Of a DNA stretch of 38,215 bases, positions 1-11,357 are shown one piece after another. Origin of the DNA: an uncultured Rhodospirillaceae bacterium (lineage in GTDB: Bacteria; Pseudomonadota; Alphaproteobacteria; MPNO01; UBA2964); assembly GCA_913052165.1 (NCBI GenBank), contig CAJXEC010000011.1:1-38215 (forward strand), in the 5' to 3' direction. The first letter of the stretch is position 1. Each line of letters opens with the position of its first letter. The position numbers and the translations under genes are program-made. The notes beneath the pieces are model-generated. The model did no database searches, was not told where the DNA came from, and saw only the letters and a program-made list of their open reading frames with translations.

Positions 1-462
1 TCGAGGATGGTTTTGATGAAGGCCTACGATCAAAGAGGCTTTGTTTTTTACACGAATACTGGCAGTCGCAAAGGCCGCGACATCCGCGAGAATAAATCTG
101 TTGCATTATTGTTCCATTGGAAATCACTTAAACGGCAGGTCCGTATAACGGGTGCCGCAGAACAAGTGGATGAAGAGGAGGCAGACATTTATTTTGCTTC
201 AAGGTCGCGCGGTTCGCAGGCGGGTGCTTGGGCTTCGAAACAATCGGACCATCTCCAAAGTCGATATTCGTTGGAAGAGTCAATACGTGAGTTCGAGAAA
301 AACTTTGCAGACAAGGCGATCCCCAGGCCGCCCTTTTGGACTGGTTACCGTGTTGTTCCCCGCGAAATAGAATTCTGGGAGGAGGAAGATTTTCGGCTTC
401 ACAACAGGATCTTATATTCTTTGGAGGGTTCAGTTTGGTCAAAATCCTTGCTTTATCCATGA
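1..462 (+). CDS. pdxH: Pyridoxamine 5'-phosphate oxidase, C-terminal part (5' end outside window)
   Basis: Frame is open from base 1 (S-R-M-V-L-M-K). Motifs GFVFYTNTGSRKGRDI, ALLFHWKSLKRQVRITG, PRPPFWTGYRVVPREIEFWEEEDFRLHNRILYS...LYP are typical of the PdxH C-terminus. Confidence 0.93.
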   Translation, partial: SRMVLMKAYDQRGFVFYTNTGSRKGRDIRENKSVALLFHWKSLKRQVRITGAAEQVDEEEADIYFASRSRGSQAGAWASKQSDHLQSRYSLEESIREFEKNFADKAIPRPPFWTGYRVVPREIEFWEEEDFRLHNRILYSLEGSVWSKSLLYP

Positions 463-533
463 TCTCGCTTCATCCTGTTTTTATGGAAGTACCGCAGGAA
501 ATAGCCAGCAGCTATTCAGTTTGAGGTGGGGAA

Positions 534-1400
534 ATGGCGATAAAGACGATATTAGCGTGTATAAGTAGCAACGATTACTTGAAGTCGGTCTTGGATGCAT
601 CCGAGAGGGTAGCTTCCGGTTTTAATTCGCATATTGAAGTGCTTCATGTTCGCGCCGATCCGCGAGGACTTGTTCCTTACACGGGAGAGGGTATGGATGG
701 CACTATGATAGAAGAGATCATGGACGTTACAGAAAAAGAGAGCGGATTGAGGGCTACAAAAGTCCATGATGCATTTAAATCCTTTTGCGATACCAATGAG
801 AACCTTCTTCTGAACGGAGACCACTCCAGTCAGGCAACGACGATTAGTTGGAGTGAGGAAGTTGGTCGAGAAGATGAGGTCGTATCTATTCGGGGACGGT
901 TATTCGATATAATTGCAGTTGGCCAACCCGCAAAAGATCAAGCCCTACCATCCCCAATCACCCTCGAGGCTGCGCTTCTGGATACGGGACGGCCGGTGAT
1001 GATGGTCCCGCCTAATCTGCCCAGTACAACCGGAAAACATATCGCGGTTGCATGGGAAAGCAGCACTGAAGCAACTCGGGCGATATCCGGCGCAATACCT
1101 CTACTTGAGAAGGCAGAAAGAGTGACACTCTTGGTCAGAAACCCGATGGAACCGCCCGAGATTTCTCCAGAGCAGGCCCTAAATCGGTTCGCCTGGTCCG
1201 GTATTAGCGCTGAAATTTTTCAGTTCAGCGGAGAGTCTGAAGAGGTAGGAGCTGCCTACTTGAGTAGGTCGAGAGAGATTGGCGCAGATTTGCTAGTGAA
1301 GGGAGCCTATGCAAGAGCACGTGTTCGACAGATGATCCTTGGAGGAAGGACCCGTCATATAATTGGAAATGCTGAAATTCCGGTCTTGTTGTGCAGATAG
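534..1400 (+). CDS. Universal stress protein (UspA family), two-domain length
   Basis: 288 aa. C-terminal GADLLVKGAYARARVRQMILGGRTRHIIGNAEIPVLL resembles the Usp nucleotide-binding tail. Confidence 0.8.
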   Translation: MAIKTILACISSNDYLKSVLDASERVASGFNSHIEVLHVRADPRGLVPYTGEGMDGTMIEEIMDVTEKESGLRATKVHDAFKSFCDTNENLLLNGDHSSQATTISWSEEVGREDEVVSIRGRLFDIIAVGQPAKDQALPSPITLEAALLDTGRPVMMVPPNLPSTTGKHIAVAWESSTEATRAISGAIPLLEKAERVTLLVRNPMEPPEISPEQALNRFAWSGISAEIFQFSGESEEVGAAYLSRSREIGADLLVKGAYARARVRQMILGGRTRHIIGNAEIPVLLCR

Positions 1401-1571
1401 ATAAAAGCGAGCTTTTGCTTCTTTAATTTTATGTTTGGATCTTAGTTCTTCTGCGCGAACCCTCTGCAGCCCCGTTTAACGGGCCTGATCAACTCGATTA
1501 TATGAGTAACAGACAAAGTAAAATAAATTGGAAATCAGCCATTTATAGGTCGCTACTTACAAGGTTGAGGG

Positions 1572-2393
1572 ATGGATTATACATTTTCAATTAAAGATAT
1601 TGATTACCTGGAGATAGAGGGTATCAAATTAAAACTCCGAATATATAGGCCTAAGGTGGAAACCAAAATCTGGGTAATGGAAGCCCACGGTGGCGCCTGG
1701 GCAAGCAACGATCGGACTTCTAACAACGTTTTGCATGAGGCACTTGCAAAAGCCGGTATTGGAGCCGTTGGGATCGATTTTCGCCTTTCGTGTCAGGCGC
1801 GATATCCAGCCCCATTGCAAGATATCAGTTACGCTATTCGTTGGTTTAAAAAAAATGCCTCCGATTTGGATATTGAGATCAAAAAATTAGGTGGCCTTGG
1901 GACATCAAGTGGCGGGCAACAAATGGGACTGATTGCTCTGAGGCCGAATGATCCGGAATATTGCCTTCCAGTCCCAGATCTATCTAACATAGATGCATCC
2001 ATTGATTTTTTTGCTGCTTGTTGGCCAATATTGGATCCCCTTGCTCGATACCAAATGGCTCAACTTAAAGGAAATGGGAGACTGATTAGCCACCATCGAA
2101 AATATTTTGAAAATGAATCGGTAATGGAGAGGGCTAATCCTTATCGGTTGCTCGTTAGGGGGGAAGAAACGCATAGACCTCCGATTATGATTATTCAAGG
2201 CACCGCCGACGATAACGTCAATCATGAATGGCAAGATGCTTTTGCAAAGAGGTACATTGCTGCGGGAGGCGACTGCCTCGTCCACAAATTTGAAGGTCAG
2301 CCTCATACATTCGCCACAAAAAGTTCTTATAAACCGGAGTCAAGAGCGGCACTCAAGATTTTACAGGACTTCGTGTCTGCGCAAATCAATTAA
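1572..2393 (+). CDS. Alpha/beta hydrolase, esterase/acetylesterase-like
   Basis: HGGAW oxyanion motif, nucleophile elbow GTSSGG, and late D/H region (IIQGTADDNVNHEW...GQPHTF). Confidence 0.8.
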   Translation: MDYTFSIKDIDYLEIEGIKLKLRIYRPKVETKIWVMEAHGGAWASNDRTSNNVLHEALAKAGIGAVGIDFRLSCQARYPAPLQDISYAIRWFKKNASDLDIEIKKLGGLGTSSGGQQMGLIALRPNDPEYCLPVPDLSNIDASIDFFAACWPILDPLARYQMAQLKGNGRLISHHRKYFENESVMERANPYRLLVRGEETHRPPIMIIQGTADDNVNHEWQDAFAKRYIAAGGDCLVHKFEGQPHTFATKSSYKPESRAALKILQDFVSAQIN

Positions 2394-2530
2394 TGTTGAG
2401 AGTTCAGGTGATTTCTACCATGAGCAAGAGAAAATAAAATCGGTGAACATTGGTCGCCGGGGCTTGTCGATCTCTAAACCTTATTTTGTAATAATTTCGA
2501 GGAGGCAATCTCTAAAAATTTACCTAATCG

Positions 2531-3340
2531 TTAATCATCATTTCGCGGTTGGGATGACTTTATAAAAGAAGTAGAATGTTCCTCGAGTTGAAGTTTTTTA
2601 TATGCACGGATGGAGAGGGGTAAAGTGCACCCGTAGGTGATGATTATTCCTACCAGGGTCCAGAGTGGTTCAGTTAACATCGCAGCTGCCAGGAATGCTA
2701 TTGCTGCCATAGAGGCTCGGAAATACTTGGTCCTTATCTTTATATGTTTAAAAGACCAAGTTGGTAGGCGGCTTATCATCAAGGCCCCCACAAGAAGAGT
2801 CCACGGTCCTACCAGCCAGGGAGAACGCAGCCAATCCCATGAGGTCTCAGCAAAGACCATGAGCGGTAGAAGAAGGATACCGGCGCCGGCTGGAGCCGGT
2901 ATCCCGGTGAAAAACCCTTTGGACCACGTGGGTAAGGCATTTTCAGTCGAAGAAACATTGAATCTTGCCAGTCGCAAGACACAGCAAATAGGAAAAAGGA
3001 GGGCAATCGCCCAGCCAATGCCTGCAGCCGACTGCAATGACCACAGAAACATAACAATTACTGGTGCCACCCCAAATGCTATACTATCAACCAGTGAGTC
3101 TAGTTGTCCGCCGAAATTTGATGAACCACCCACCAATCTTGCAATGCGCCCATCCAGGGTGTCCAAAAGTGCGGCTCCCGCAATTAAGAATATTGCAATA
3201 TCCCACCTCTCCTCTAAGCCAAATCGAATCGAGGTAAGACCGGCACAAAGCCCCAGCATTGTGAGCGCATTCGGAAGGAGCCGATGGATTCTCTCCCTTC
3301 GGATCCTTATTTTGCTGCTCGGTTCACTCGACCCTGACAT
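2531..3340 (-). CDS. pssA: CDP-diacylglycerol--serine O-phosphatidyltransferase
   Basis: CDP-alcohol phosphatidyltransferase signature DTLDGRIARLVGGSSNFGGQLDSLVDSIAFG. Adjacent to psd. Confidence 0.92.
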   Translation of the reverse strand: MSGSSEPSSKIRIRRERIHRLLPNALTMLGLCAGLTSIRFGLEERWDIAIFLIAGAALLDTLDGRIARLVGGSSNFGGQLDSLVDSIAFGVAPVIVMFLWSLQSAAGIGWAIALLFPICCVLRLARFNVSSTENALPTWSKGFFTGIPAPAGAGILLLPLMVFAETSWDWLRSPWLVGPWTLLVGALMISRLPTWSFKHIKIRTKYFRASMAAIAFLAAAMLTEPLWTLVGIIITYGCTLPLSIRAYKKLQLEEHSTSFIKSSQPRNDD

Positions 3341-4029
3341 CAGCGAACTTCTCCTTTGCGATCTGCATCTTCGGAATTCAACCTAGCAATTACCGTCTCA
3401 CCGGCGACAGCCTTTTGTCCTTCAACAACCAATACAGTAGAGGTGGATGGTAGGTAAACGTCCACGCGACTTCCAAAACGGATCAGACCAAACCTTTCAC
3501 CCGCTTTGAGATCGATGCCATCAGGCACCCAGCTTACTATCCTCCTCGCAATCAAACCAGCAATCTGCACAACAGCTATTTCGGTGTCGTCATTGAGTGA
3601 TATACGGAGTGATCGTCTTTCATTGTCGACGCTAGCTTTGTCCAATGACGCATTAAAAAACTTGCCAGGAAAGTAGGCAGAATTCCGTATTTTCCCATCC
3701 ACTGGAGACCTATTTACATGGCAGTCAAACACATTCATAAATACGCTGACGCGCCTCATTGTCTTGGTTTTCATGCCAAGTTCTTCGGGAGGAGAGCAAT
3801 CTTTTACTGATTGGATTAAGCCATCTGCTGGGCTTATCACAAGGTCGGGTCCGATAGGTGTAATCCGATCAGGATCACGAAAAAAATATGCACACCAGAC
3901 GGTAAGTAGGCTTCCTATCGACCCCAAAATTTGGCCCGTCAATCCACCAATTGAAAAAAATAGGCTAGTAACTGCAGCAAAAAAGATAATGAAGGGCCAG
4001 CCCTTTGGATGAATTTTAATTTTTACCAT
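3340..4029 (-). CDS. psd: Phosphatidylserine decarboxylase, short form
   Basis: VISPADGLIQSV, FMNVFDCHVNRSPVDG, and the GERFGLIRFGSRVDVYLP self-cleavage region. Overlaps the start of pssA. Confidence 0.93.
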   Translation of the reverse strand: MVKIKIHPKGWPFIIFFAAVTSLFFSIGGLTGQILGSIGSLLTVWCAYFFRDPDRITPIGPDLVISPADGLIQSVKDCSPPEELGMKTKTMRRVSVFMNVFDCHVNRSPVDGKIRNSAYFPGKFFNASLDKASVDNERRSLRISLNDDTEIAVVQIAGLIARRIVSWVPDGIDLKAGERFGLIRFGSRVDVYLPSTSTVLVVEGQKAVAGETVIARLNSEDADRKGEVR

Positions 4030-4096
4030 ACTTAAACAGACCTTTGCTCTATTTTCACAAGATTAACAAATTAATATTTCACTATGGATTTGTGAA

Positions 4097-4810
4097 TTAG
4101 ACTTCTGAGCCAATCTTTAACCCAAGTGTTTTTGTGTTAGCTCGATTCACCGCTATTTCTATCAGCCCGTTTCAATTTTTATATCAGAAAGCTTCTCCTG
4201 CCGCGACATCTGAAAAAACCCTAGCTCTTCTATATTTGTGTTCTCTCAGGCTTACCACGGTTTGGGAATTCACTTTTGCGGCCCGAAGCCCAGTAATAGC
4301 GTAGCCAAATTGATCTACGTAAATAATTGATTTTTAGTCATCCGGCCAATCAAATTGTTTGATTTCTGTTCGAGGCGGAGCCTTTCTATCCGGAAAAAAC
4401 CATCGAAAATTTTTGCCGCACTGGGTGCAAAGATATCTCGACCGTAACAGCTTGCCGACCGTTTAGTTAATATTTCTTGAATTTTCCGGACCCTCGCCTC
4501 TTCGTCGGAGCAGACGTTCCGTTTGAGGACACCGTTGTCAAGTCCGAAAAACCATTTTCCTTTGACACTTATCATGAGAGGGTCTCTTCGCCCACCTACG
4601 CCGGGATCTAAAATAATAACAAAAATTATTCCAGTTTTTAAAGCTCTAGAATAAGCACTCAACAAATATCTACTGTATTTTGGCTGATATAGGCGCGCGT
4701 CATGAATTAAATATTTAATATCAGTTAAAAGGTGCGATTGAATTTATGGCGTATTTCATTTGACCCACATAAGGTCCCTCTAGCCCAAAATCCGGAAATA
4801 TGACAATCAT
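4097..4810 (-). pseudogene. Degraded S-adenosyl-L-methionine hydroxide adenosyltransferase (DUF62 family)
   Basis: Reverse-strand reconstruction: MIVIFPDFGLEGPYVGQMKYAINSIAPF (frame a, stop at 4721-4723); LTDIKYLIHDARLYQPKYSRYLLSAYSRALKTGIIFVIILDPGVGGRRDPLMISVKGKWFFGLDNGVL...YGRDIFAPSAAKIFDG...(frame b, stop at 4315-4317); YVDQFGYAITGLRAAKVNSQTVVSLREHKYRRARVFSDVAAGEAF*YKN*NGLIEIAVNRANTKTLGLKIGSEV* (back in frame a; stops at 4184-4186 and 4172-4174). Order and spacing of motifs match a complete family member. Confidence 0.85.
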
Positions 4811-4926
4811 ATTCGTAAATATATCCTGGTACTGTGAAGTAGTTCTCATTTTTGTTTTTAAATGCTGACCAGTTTTTTGTCTGATTTAATTGACTTCCAA
4901 CGGCCTCCTGAGTAGAAGCCGCCAAT

Positions 4927-5910
4927 ATGCGTATTTTCAATTCATATAAACAAGTCCCACCTGATCTGCAGGGAGGAGTCGTAGCTCTCGGCAACTTTGA
5001 TGGAGTCCATTTAGGTCATCGAGAAGTTATAAGTGAGGCAAAAGAGGTGGCAAAGGGCCTTAATGTCCCGGCCTCGGTATTGACATTTTCGCCTCATCCA
5101 AGGCGCTTTTTCAGACCAGACGATAATTATTTTGAGTTGACCCCCGGTGAAGGAAAGATCAGATTTATAGAAGATTTGGGTGTTGATGCCCTTTTTTCCA
5201 TAAAGTTCGATGAAAAACTCGCTGGCATGGCCGCACCAGAATTCGTTGCCAAAATCTTAGCTGGGGGATTAAAGACAAAATATGTCGTTGCCGGATACGA
5301 TTTTGTTTTTGGTAAAGGGCGCCAGGGAAATCTCGCCTTGCTAAAATCCTCAGGCCAAGAGTTTGGTTTCGGTGTTTCCGTTGTGGAGGCGGTTTCGCCA
5401 AATAATAAGTCTTTGCCTGCGATATCCTCTACTGCGATTAGAAACCACCTTCGCGCGGGCCGGCTATTCTTAGCCTATCAGTTACTGGGGCGACCTTGGG
5501 AAATTGAGGGCGAGGTCGTGAAGGGAGACCAGAGGGGGCGAGAGATTGGTTTTCCGACCGCGAACGTCAATCCGGGAGAATACCTCAATCCTGCTCTCGG
5601 GGTGTATGCTTGTTGGGTCAAAGTAGCCGAAGAGAGACGACTTGAGTGGCTCCCAGGAGTTGTAAACGTTGGAAAAAGACCAACTTTCCAAGGAAACAGT
5701 GTCACGGTGGAGGTTCATCTTTTCGATTTTGATAAGGATCTTTACGGGAAGACTTTACGCGTTATTTTGGCAAAGTTCATTAGGCCAGAGATTAAATTCG
5801 ATGGTTTTGACGCAATTCGCGCCCAGATTCAAAAGGATAGTCACATGGCTAGATCTACACTCCTGGAGACCACCCCGGGATCAGTTATCAAGATCGGTGA
5901 GGAGCAATAA
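4927..5910 (+). CDS. ribF: Bifunctional riboflavin kinase/FAD synthetase
   Basis: [56 protein letters not shown]. Confidence 0.95.
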   Translation: MRIFNSYKQVPPDLQGGVVALGNFDGVHLGHREVISEAKEVAKGLNVPASVLTFSPHPRRFFRPDDNYFELTPGEGKIRFIEDLGVDALFSIKFDEKLAGMAAPEFVAKILAGGLKTKYVVAGYDFVFGKGRQGNLALLKSSGQEFGFGVSVVEAVSPNNKSLPAISSTAIRNHLRAGRLFLAYQLLGRPWEIEGEVVKGDQRGREIGFPTANVNPGEYLNPALGVYACWVKVAEERRLEWLPGVVNVGKRPTFQGNSVTVEVHLFDFDKDLYGKTLRVILAKFIRPEIKFDGFDAIRAQIQKDSHMARSTLLETTPGSVIKIGEEQ

Positions 5911-5912
5911 GC

Positions 5913-8807
5913 GTGGATTACAAATCAACGGTTTTTTTGCCAAAAACAGATTTCCCGATGCGCGGCGCCTTGCCGCAAAACGAGCCAAAAATTTTAGCCA
6001 AATGGAAGAGCCTGAACCTTTACCAGCGGCAGCGAGAGGAGTCCAAAGGTCGGCCGAAATATGTGCTGCATGATGGCCCACCATATGCCAACGGTAACCT
6101 CCACATAGGTCACGCTTTAAACAAAATCTTGAAAGATGTGATCAATAAATCTCGTCAAATGACCGGTTTCGATGCGAATTATGTCCCCGGTTGGGATTGT
6201 CACGGGCTCCCAATTGAGTGGAAGATAGAGGAAAAATATCGGGCCAAGCAAAAAAAGAAGGATGATGTGCCGATAATCGAGTTCCGCGAAGAGTGTCGTA
6301 AATTCGCATCGGATTGGATTGAGGTACAGTCTGAGGAGTTCCAGCGCCTTGGGGTGATAGGGGATTGGAAAAATCCATACACTACCATGACCTTTGCCGC
6401 AGAAGCACAAATAGCCAGGGAACTGATGAAGTTTGCAACAAGTGGGCAACTTTATCGGGGTTCTAAGCCAGTGATGTGGTCGGTTGTGGAAGGAACCGCT
6501 CTGGCTGAGGCAGAGGTGGAATATCATGAGTATGAGTCAGATCAAATTTGGGTCGCATTTTCTGCGATACCCTCGGGAAGTGAGACCTGGGATGATCTGT
6601 TAAATAAATTTCCAGATTTGAAAGTGGTCATTTGGACCACAACACCATGGACTATTCCGGGTAATCGGGCGATATCTTTTTCATCCAATATTTCATACGG
6701 ATTATATAAAATTATTGAGGCCCCGGAAGAAAATTGGGCTAAAGAGGGCGACTTGTACCTTCTGGCCGATGAATTGGTTTCTGAAGTCATGGCTGCAGCA
6801 CGGGTCGTTTCGTTTGAGAAGTTGGTTGAAATCCCGGCAGAAACGTTATCAGAAGGGCACTGCCGTCACCCGCTTAGAAGTTTAGGAGGTGGTTACAATT
6901 TCGATATCCCTCTGTTGGATGGAGATCATGTGACTAATGATGTGGGCACCGGATTTGTTCATACGGCTCCGAGTCACGGCAGGGATGATTTTGAAATTTG
7001 GGTTGCAAACACCCCTTTGCTGGATGCACGCAGCATAGACCGTCATATTCCTTACACGGTAGATGCAAGAGGGGCTTATACGAGAGAGGCGCCAGGTTTT
7101 GAGGGAGAGCTTGTAATCAAAGAGAATGGAAAAAAGGGTTCCGCGAACTCTTTGGTCATTGGAGCGCTTGCCGAAAAAGGCGCAATGCTGGCTCGTTCTC
7201 GTTTAAAGCATCAGTATCCGCACAGTTGGCGTTCTAAAACGCCTGTTATTTTTCGTAATACGCCTCAATGGTTTATATCAATGGGAGACGAGCATGGGGC
7301 GAGGAGTTTACGCTCCAAGGCGCTAGACGCAATTTCTGCGACTAACTTCTTCCCTCCTCAGGGCAGAAACAGGCTGAGAGGAATGATTGAAACCCGACCT
7401 GATTGGGTAATCTCACGTCAGAGAGCCTGGGGCGTTCCCATCTGCGTTTTCGTTCACAAGGAAACGGGGCATATTCTACAAGACTCTGATGTGAACGCTC
7501 GGATCCTAGAAATTTTTGAAAAGGAAGGGGCTAATAGTTGGTTCGCGTCGGACCCGACGAGGTTTTTGTCTGATGGTTACACTGCGGACGACTATGATCA
7601 GGTGACCGATATTTTGGATGTTTGGTTTGACTCTGGATCTACTCACAGTTTTGTTTTGGAGCAGCGAGAAGATCTTGTATCGCCGGCCGACCTTTATCTT
7701 GAAGGATCAGACCAGCATCGGGGTTGGTTTCACTCGTCTCTTCTGGAGTCTTGCGGCACGAGAGAGCGGGCCCCCTATAAGGCAGTTTTGACTCACGGGT
7801 TCGTCCTCGCGGAGGAAGGCGTTAAGATGTCGAAGTCCTTGGGCAACGTGATATCCCCCGAAGAGGTCATCAAACAATATGGCGCAGATATTCTTCGGAT
7901 CTGGGTTGTTGCATCCGATTACTCCGAGGACCTTAGAATCGGCCCCGAAATTCTTAAATTTCAATCGGACGCCTATCGGCGCTTGCGAAATACACTGCGC
8001 TTTCTCTTGGGAAGTCTGCAAGGTTATCGTGATGAAGAGAGGGTTCCCTACGAGGACATGCCCGAATTAGAGAGGTTCATCCTGCATCGCCTTCAAGATC
8101 TCGACAAAATGATACGTCAATCCGCCGAAAATTATGACTTTCACACCGTGTTTTTAGCCCTCCATAATTTCTGTGGGATCGAACTATCTTCTTTGTACTT
8201 CGATATCCGAAAAGATAGCCTTTACTGCGATAAAAAAGATGCTCCTACCAGACGAGCAGCTCGGACGGTTCTTTTTGATACTTTTTCTTGCCTGACCGCA
8301 TGGTTGGCGCCGATAATTTGCTTTACCGCCGAGGAGGCGTGGCAAAGCCGGCAGACCGCGGATTGGGACGACGGGCCCGAGTCAGTGCACTTGCGACAAT
8401 TTCCTGATGTTCCACGCGCTTGGGAGGATCAGAAATTGGATAAGAAGTGGCAACGCATCAGAGAAATTCGCCGTGTGGTCACTGGAGCAATAGAAGTAGA
8501 AAGAGCGAGTAAAAAAATTGGCTCGAGTTTGCAGGCGGCTGTGAAAATCTTTCTCACACAGTCTGATACCAAGCTATTTGAGAATTTGGATGTGGCAGAA
8601 ATTTGCATTACATCCGGAGCGGAATTGACTACTGATGCAATTCCTGCGGATGCTTTCAGCCTCGATGATGTCTCTAATGTTGCAGCACAGGTAATCGCGG
8701 CGCCCGGGAATAAATGCGAGAGATGTTGGAAGGTGCTTCAAGAGGTGGGTGCCGCTGGGCAGGCAGAGGACCTGTGTAACCGTTGCTCGGAGTTTATGAA
8801 CCTTTGA
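5913..8807 (+). CDS. ileS: Isoleucyl-tRNA synthetase (GTG start)
   Basis: HIGH motif [19 protein letters not shown]-terminal zinc site CERCWKVL...CNRC. 964 aa. Confidence 0.97.
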   Translation: MDYKSTVFLPKTDFPMRGALPQNEPKILAKWKSLNLYQRQREESKGRPKYVLHDGPPYANGNLHIGHALNKILKDVINKSRQMTGFDANYVPGWDCHGLPIEWKIEEKYRAKQKKKDDVPIIEFREECRKFASDWIEVQSEEFQRLGVIGDWKNPYTTMTFAAEAQIARELMKFATSGQLYRGSKPVMWSVVEGTALAEAEVEYHEYESDQIWVAFSAIPSGSETWDDLLNKFPDLKVVIWTTTPWTIPGNRAISFSSNISYGLYKIIEAPEENWAKEGDLYLLADELVSEVMAAARVVSFEKLVEIPAETLSEGHCRHPLRSLGGGYNFDIPLLDGDHVTNDVGTGFVHTAPSHGRDDFEIWVANTPLLDARSIDRHIPYTVDARGAYTREAPGFEGELVIKENGKKGSANSLVIGALAEKGAMLARSRLKHQYPHSWRSKTPVIFRNTPQWFISMGDEHGARSLRSKALDAISATNFFPPQGRNRLRGMIETRPDWVISRQRAWGVPICVFVHKETGHILQDSDVNARILEIFEKEGANSWFASDPTRFLSDGYTADDYDQVTDILDVWFDSGSTHSFVLEQREDLVSPADLYLEGSDQHRGWFHSSLLESCGTRERAPYKAVLTHGFVLAEEGVKMSKSLGNVISPEEVIKQYGADILRIWVVASDYSEDLRIGPEILKFQSDAYRRLRNTLRFLLGSLQGYRDEERVPYEDMPELERFILHRLQDLDKMIRQSAENYDFHTVFLALHNFCGIELSSLYFDIRKDSLYCDKKDAPTRRAARTVLFDTFSCLTAWLAPIICFTAEEAWQSRQTADWDDGPESVHLRQFPDVPRAWEDQKLDKKWQRIREIRRVVTGAIEVERASKKIGSSLQAAVKIFLTQSDTKLFENLDVAEICITSGAELTTDAIPADAFSLDDVSNVAAQVIAAPGNKCERCWKVLQEVGAAGQAEDLCNRCSEFMNL

Positions 8808-9280
8808 TCCTCTCAAAACGTTCAACGGCTTTTATTGTTTTGTTCTTGGTAGTCTTGGTTGATCAAGCGACAAAGTGGTGGATTTTGGCCGTAATAATGC
8901 CTTTTCCAGCGATAATTCCTATATCCAATTTCTTTAACCTGGCACTGGTTATGAACACTGGCGTCAGCTTCGGAATTTTTGGGGATGGCGATTGGTGGGT
9001 TCGTTGGGTTTTGGTTATTTGTGCTTCAGTATTAACGGTTGGTTTGTTTTTCTGGATGGTTAAGACAAAAGAACGTCCTTTATCGTTCGGTCTGGCATTT
9101 ATCATTGGAGGTGCCGTGGGAAATTTGATTGATCGAATTAGATTTGGGGCGGTAGTTGATTTCTTGGATTTTCATTACGAGAGCTGGCATTGGCCGGCAT
9201 TTAATATTGCTGATAGTGCAATCACGTTCGGGGTGGCGATAATTTTGATTGACAGTATATTTAGTAAGAAGGCCAAATGA
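8783..9280 (+). CDS. lspA: Lipoprotein signal peptidase (prolipoprotein signal peptidase II)
   Basis: [51 protein letters not shown]. Overlaps the 3' end of ileS; the exact start is uncertain. Confidence 0.93.
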   Translation: MLGVYEPLILSKRSTAFIVLFLVVLVDQATKWWILAVIMPFPAIIPISNFFNLALVMNTGVSFGIFGDGDWWVRWVLVICASVLTVGLFFWMVKTKERPLSFGLAFIIGGAVGNLIDRIRFGAVVDFLDFHYESWHWPAFNIADSAITFGVAIILIDSIFSKKAK

Positions 9281-9318
9281 ACGTTCTTTTAATCCAGGGT
9301 AGTACCATTTGCTCTACA

Positions 9319-9897
9319 ATGAAGGCTAAATCTTACAAAAGTCTCCTTGCGGTAAGCCTGATGATCTTGTTGACAGGGTGTAGCTCTGCTCGCGATATTG
9401 TGGGGCTCAGCAAACAATCGCCTGATGAGTTTGAAGTGGTGACTAGGGCCCCATTGAGCTTGCCCCCTGATTATGGCCTCCGTGTGCCGGTCCCGAATAT
9501 CAATAGAACTCAGGAAAAATCTCTGAGGGGGGGCGTAGATAAACTGATTCAAGCGAGAGGTTCCCAATCACTAGGTCAAAAATTGTCACGAGTAGACCAA
9601 TCGGATGCAATTTCTCCCGCAGAGGATGCGATTTTGGGCCGCGCTCAGGCTAAGATTTCCAATCAATCCATCCGCGCAGAGATAAATAGTGATAACAAAA
9701 CGATCAGCGGCACCGACAAAAAGCTCATAGAGAAAATTATATTTTGGCAGGGCACCAAAAAGCCGGGAGCTGTTCTTGACCCTGAAAAAGAGACCGAACG
9801 GATAAAAGGTTTGAAATCGGATGGCAAACCAATAGGTAATAGTGATGTGCCTGTGATAGAAAGAGCCGATCGGGGTTTACTTGACGGACTGTTTTGA
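9319..9897 (+). CDS. DUF3035-type lipoprotein (proposed BamF-like beta-barrel assembly component)
   Basis: ORF track starts at 9277, but ATG 9319 gives a clean lipoprotein signal MKAKSYKSLLAVSLMILLTGC followed by DEFEVVTRAPLSLPPDYGLRVP. Follows lspA. Confidence 0.8.
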   Translation: MKAKSYKSLLAVSLMILLTGCSSARDIVGLSKQSPDEFEVVTRAPLSLPPDYGLRVPVPNINRTQEKSLRGGVDKLIQARGSQSLGQKLSRVDQSDAISPAEDAILGRAQAKISNQSIRAEINSDNKTISGTDKKLIEKIIFWQGTKKPGAVLDPEKETERIKGLKSDGKPIGNSDVPVIERADRGLLDGLF

Positions 9898-10018
9898 CCT
9901 TTTTTTACAGAGTCCGCAAAACCTCTCCGATTAAAGAACACTTGATTTTGCTCACGGGTCCAAAATAACCATTCGGCAATGGAATATCTGACAAACTGTG
10001 TGAACTAACGGTGCAGTT

Positions 10019-11356
10019 ATGATACGTTTTTTATTATTAGCTCTGTCATCAATGGCCCTTTTTAGTTTTTCGGGCAAGACAGAGGTTTTTAACCCCGAGA
10101 CTCATACCTTAAGCAACGGCATGCAAGTCGTTGTGGTTACAAATCGAAGTGCGCCAGCCGTGGTCCATATGGTATGGTACAAGGTTGGAGCAGCAGATGA
10201 ACCGCGAGGTCAATCTGGCATTGCACATTTTCTTGAACACCTAATGTTCAAGGGAACGAAATACACCCCACCAGGCGAATTTTCAAAAATAGTTTCACGT
10301 AATGGCGGGACGGATAATGCCTTCACATCTCAAGATTTTACAGCTTATTATCAAAAGGTTGCTCGGACCAAGTTAGAATTGGTAATGAAACTCGAGGCTG
10401 AGCGCATGACTAACCTTGTCCTTTCTGAAAAAGACGTACTTTCCGAGAGAGACGTTGTTTTGGAGGAACGAGCCTCTAGAACAGATAATAGCCCTTCTGC
10501 GCAGTTATTTGAGGCGCAGCAAACAGCTCTTTACCTAAATCATCCATATCGAAACCCTGTTATTGGTTGGGAACATGAAATTAGAGAATTGAGTGCAGAA
10601 AATGCGTTGAGCTTTTATAAAAAATTCTACGCCCCCAATAATGCTATCCTTATTGTTGCAGGGGATGTTTCGTTGAAGGAAATCAAACCGCTTGCGGAGA
10701 AATATTACGGGCCTATTCCGGGCGGCGCTGAGATAGTAAGGTCCAGAATCTTGGAGCCGAAGCATAGAGCCGCTCGAAGAGTTTCTCTATCGAGCACACA
10801 AGTAAGGCAACCAAGTCTCAGCAGGGTATATATTACTTCGTCTTATCGAACGGCACAGAAGCGAGAGGCATACGCGCTCCAAGTTCTTGCAGAAATAATT
10901 GGGGGCGGAACGCGGTCTCGTTTATATCGAAGCCTTGTTTTGGATCAGAAAAAGGCGATATCTGTCTCTGCCTGGTATAATCCAACAGCGCTTGATTACG
11001 GAGAGTTTGGCATTTCGGTTACGCCGCGGGGCAATCTGTCGTTAGCACAAATTGAAAAGGCACTAGATAGAGAACTTTTGGAAATTAAAACTAAAAGTAT
11101 TTCCGCTGATGAGATCAAACGGGCAGCGAAAAAGTTAACCGCGGAGGCGGTCTACGCCAGGGACTCACTGATGGCAGCCCCAAATATCATCGGTCGCGCG
11201 CTTACGACCGGTCAATCACTGGAAAACTTGGAAGCTTGGCCCGAGAGGATTATGAGTGTTCGTATCGAGGATGTCGTTGCCGCGGCTAATGAAACCCTAG
11301 TACTGAGAAATTCAGTGACTAGTCTTTTGACGCCTAAGAAAAGAGGAGTGCAGTAA
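10019..11356 (+). CDS. M16 family zinc peptidase, catalytic subunit
   Basis: HxxEH inverted zinc motif in GIAHFLEHLMFKGT. M16 features continue throughout. Confidence 0.9.
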   Translation: MIRFLLLALSSMALFSFSGKTEVFNPETHTLSNGMQVVVVTNRSAPAVVHMVWYKVGAADEPRGQSGIAHFLEHLMFKGTKYTPPGEFSKIVSRNGGTDNAFTSQDFTAYYQKVARTKLELVMKLEAERMTNLVLSEKDVLSERDVVLEERASRTDNSPSAQLFEAQQTALYLNHPYRNPVIGWEHEIRELSAENALSFYKKFYAPNNAILIVAGDVSLKEIKPLAEKYYGPIPGGAEIVRSRILEPKHRAARRVSLSSTQVRQPSLSRVYITSSYRTAQKREAYALQVLAEIIGGGTRSRLYRSLVLDQKKAISVSAWYNPTALDYGEFGISVTPRGNLSLAQIEKALDRELLEIKTKSISADEIKRAAKKLTAEAVYARDSLMAAPNIIGRALTTGQSLENLEAWPERIMSVRIEDVVAAANETLVLRNSVTSLLTPKKRGVQ

Positions 11357-11357
11357 G

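Noticed and set aside
1471-1483. CCCGT-TTA-ACGGG palindrome as a terminator after the Usp gene
   Set aside because: Only a 5-bp stem with a 3-nt loop and no following T run; too weak to call.
2637-3386. 249-aa plus-strand ORF
   Set aside because: Antisense shadow of pssA, which has a clear CDP-alcohol phosphatidyltransferase motif. The antisense translation shows no recognisable domain.
4315-4665. 116-aa minus-strand ORF as a stand-alone gene
   Set aside because: It is the middle segment of the broken DUF62 gene; both flanking frames continue the same family homology, so it is annotated as part of the pseudogene.
4725-4994. 89-aa minus-strand ORF overlapping the ribF start
   Set aside because: It reads the DUF62 N-terminal region in the wrong frame and runs antisense into ribF. 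The correct frame starting at 4810 gives MIVIFPDFGLEGPYVGQMK.
6117-6527. 136-aa minus-strand ORF inside ileS
   Set aside because: Antisense to conserved ileS; no domain or start context supporting a gene.
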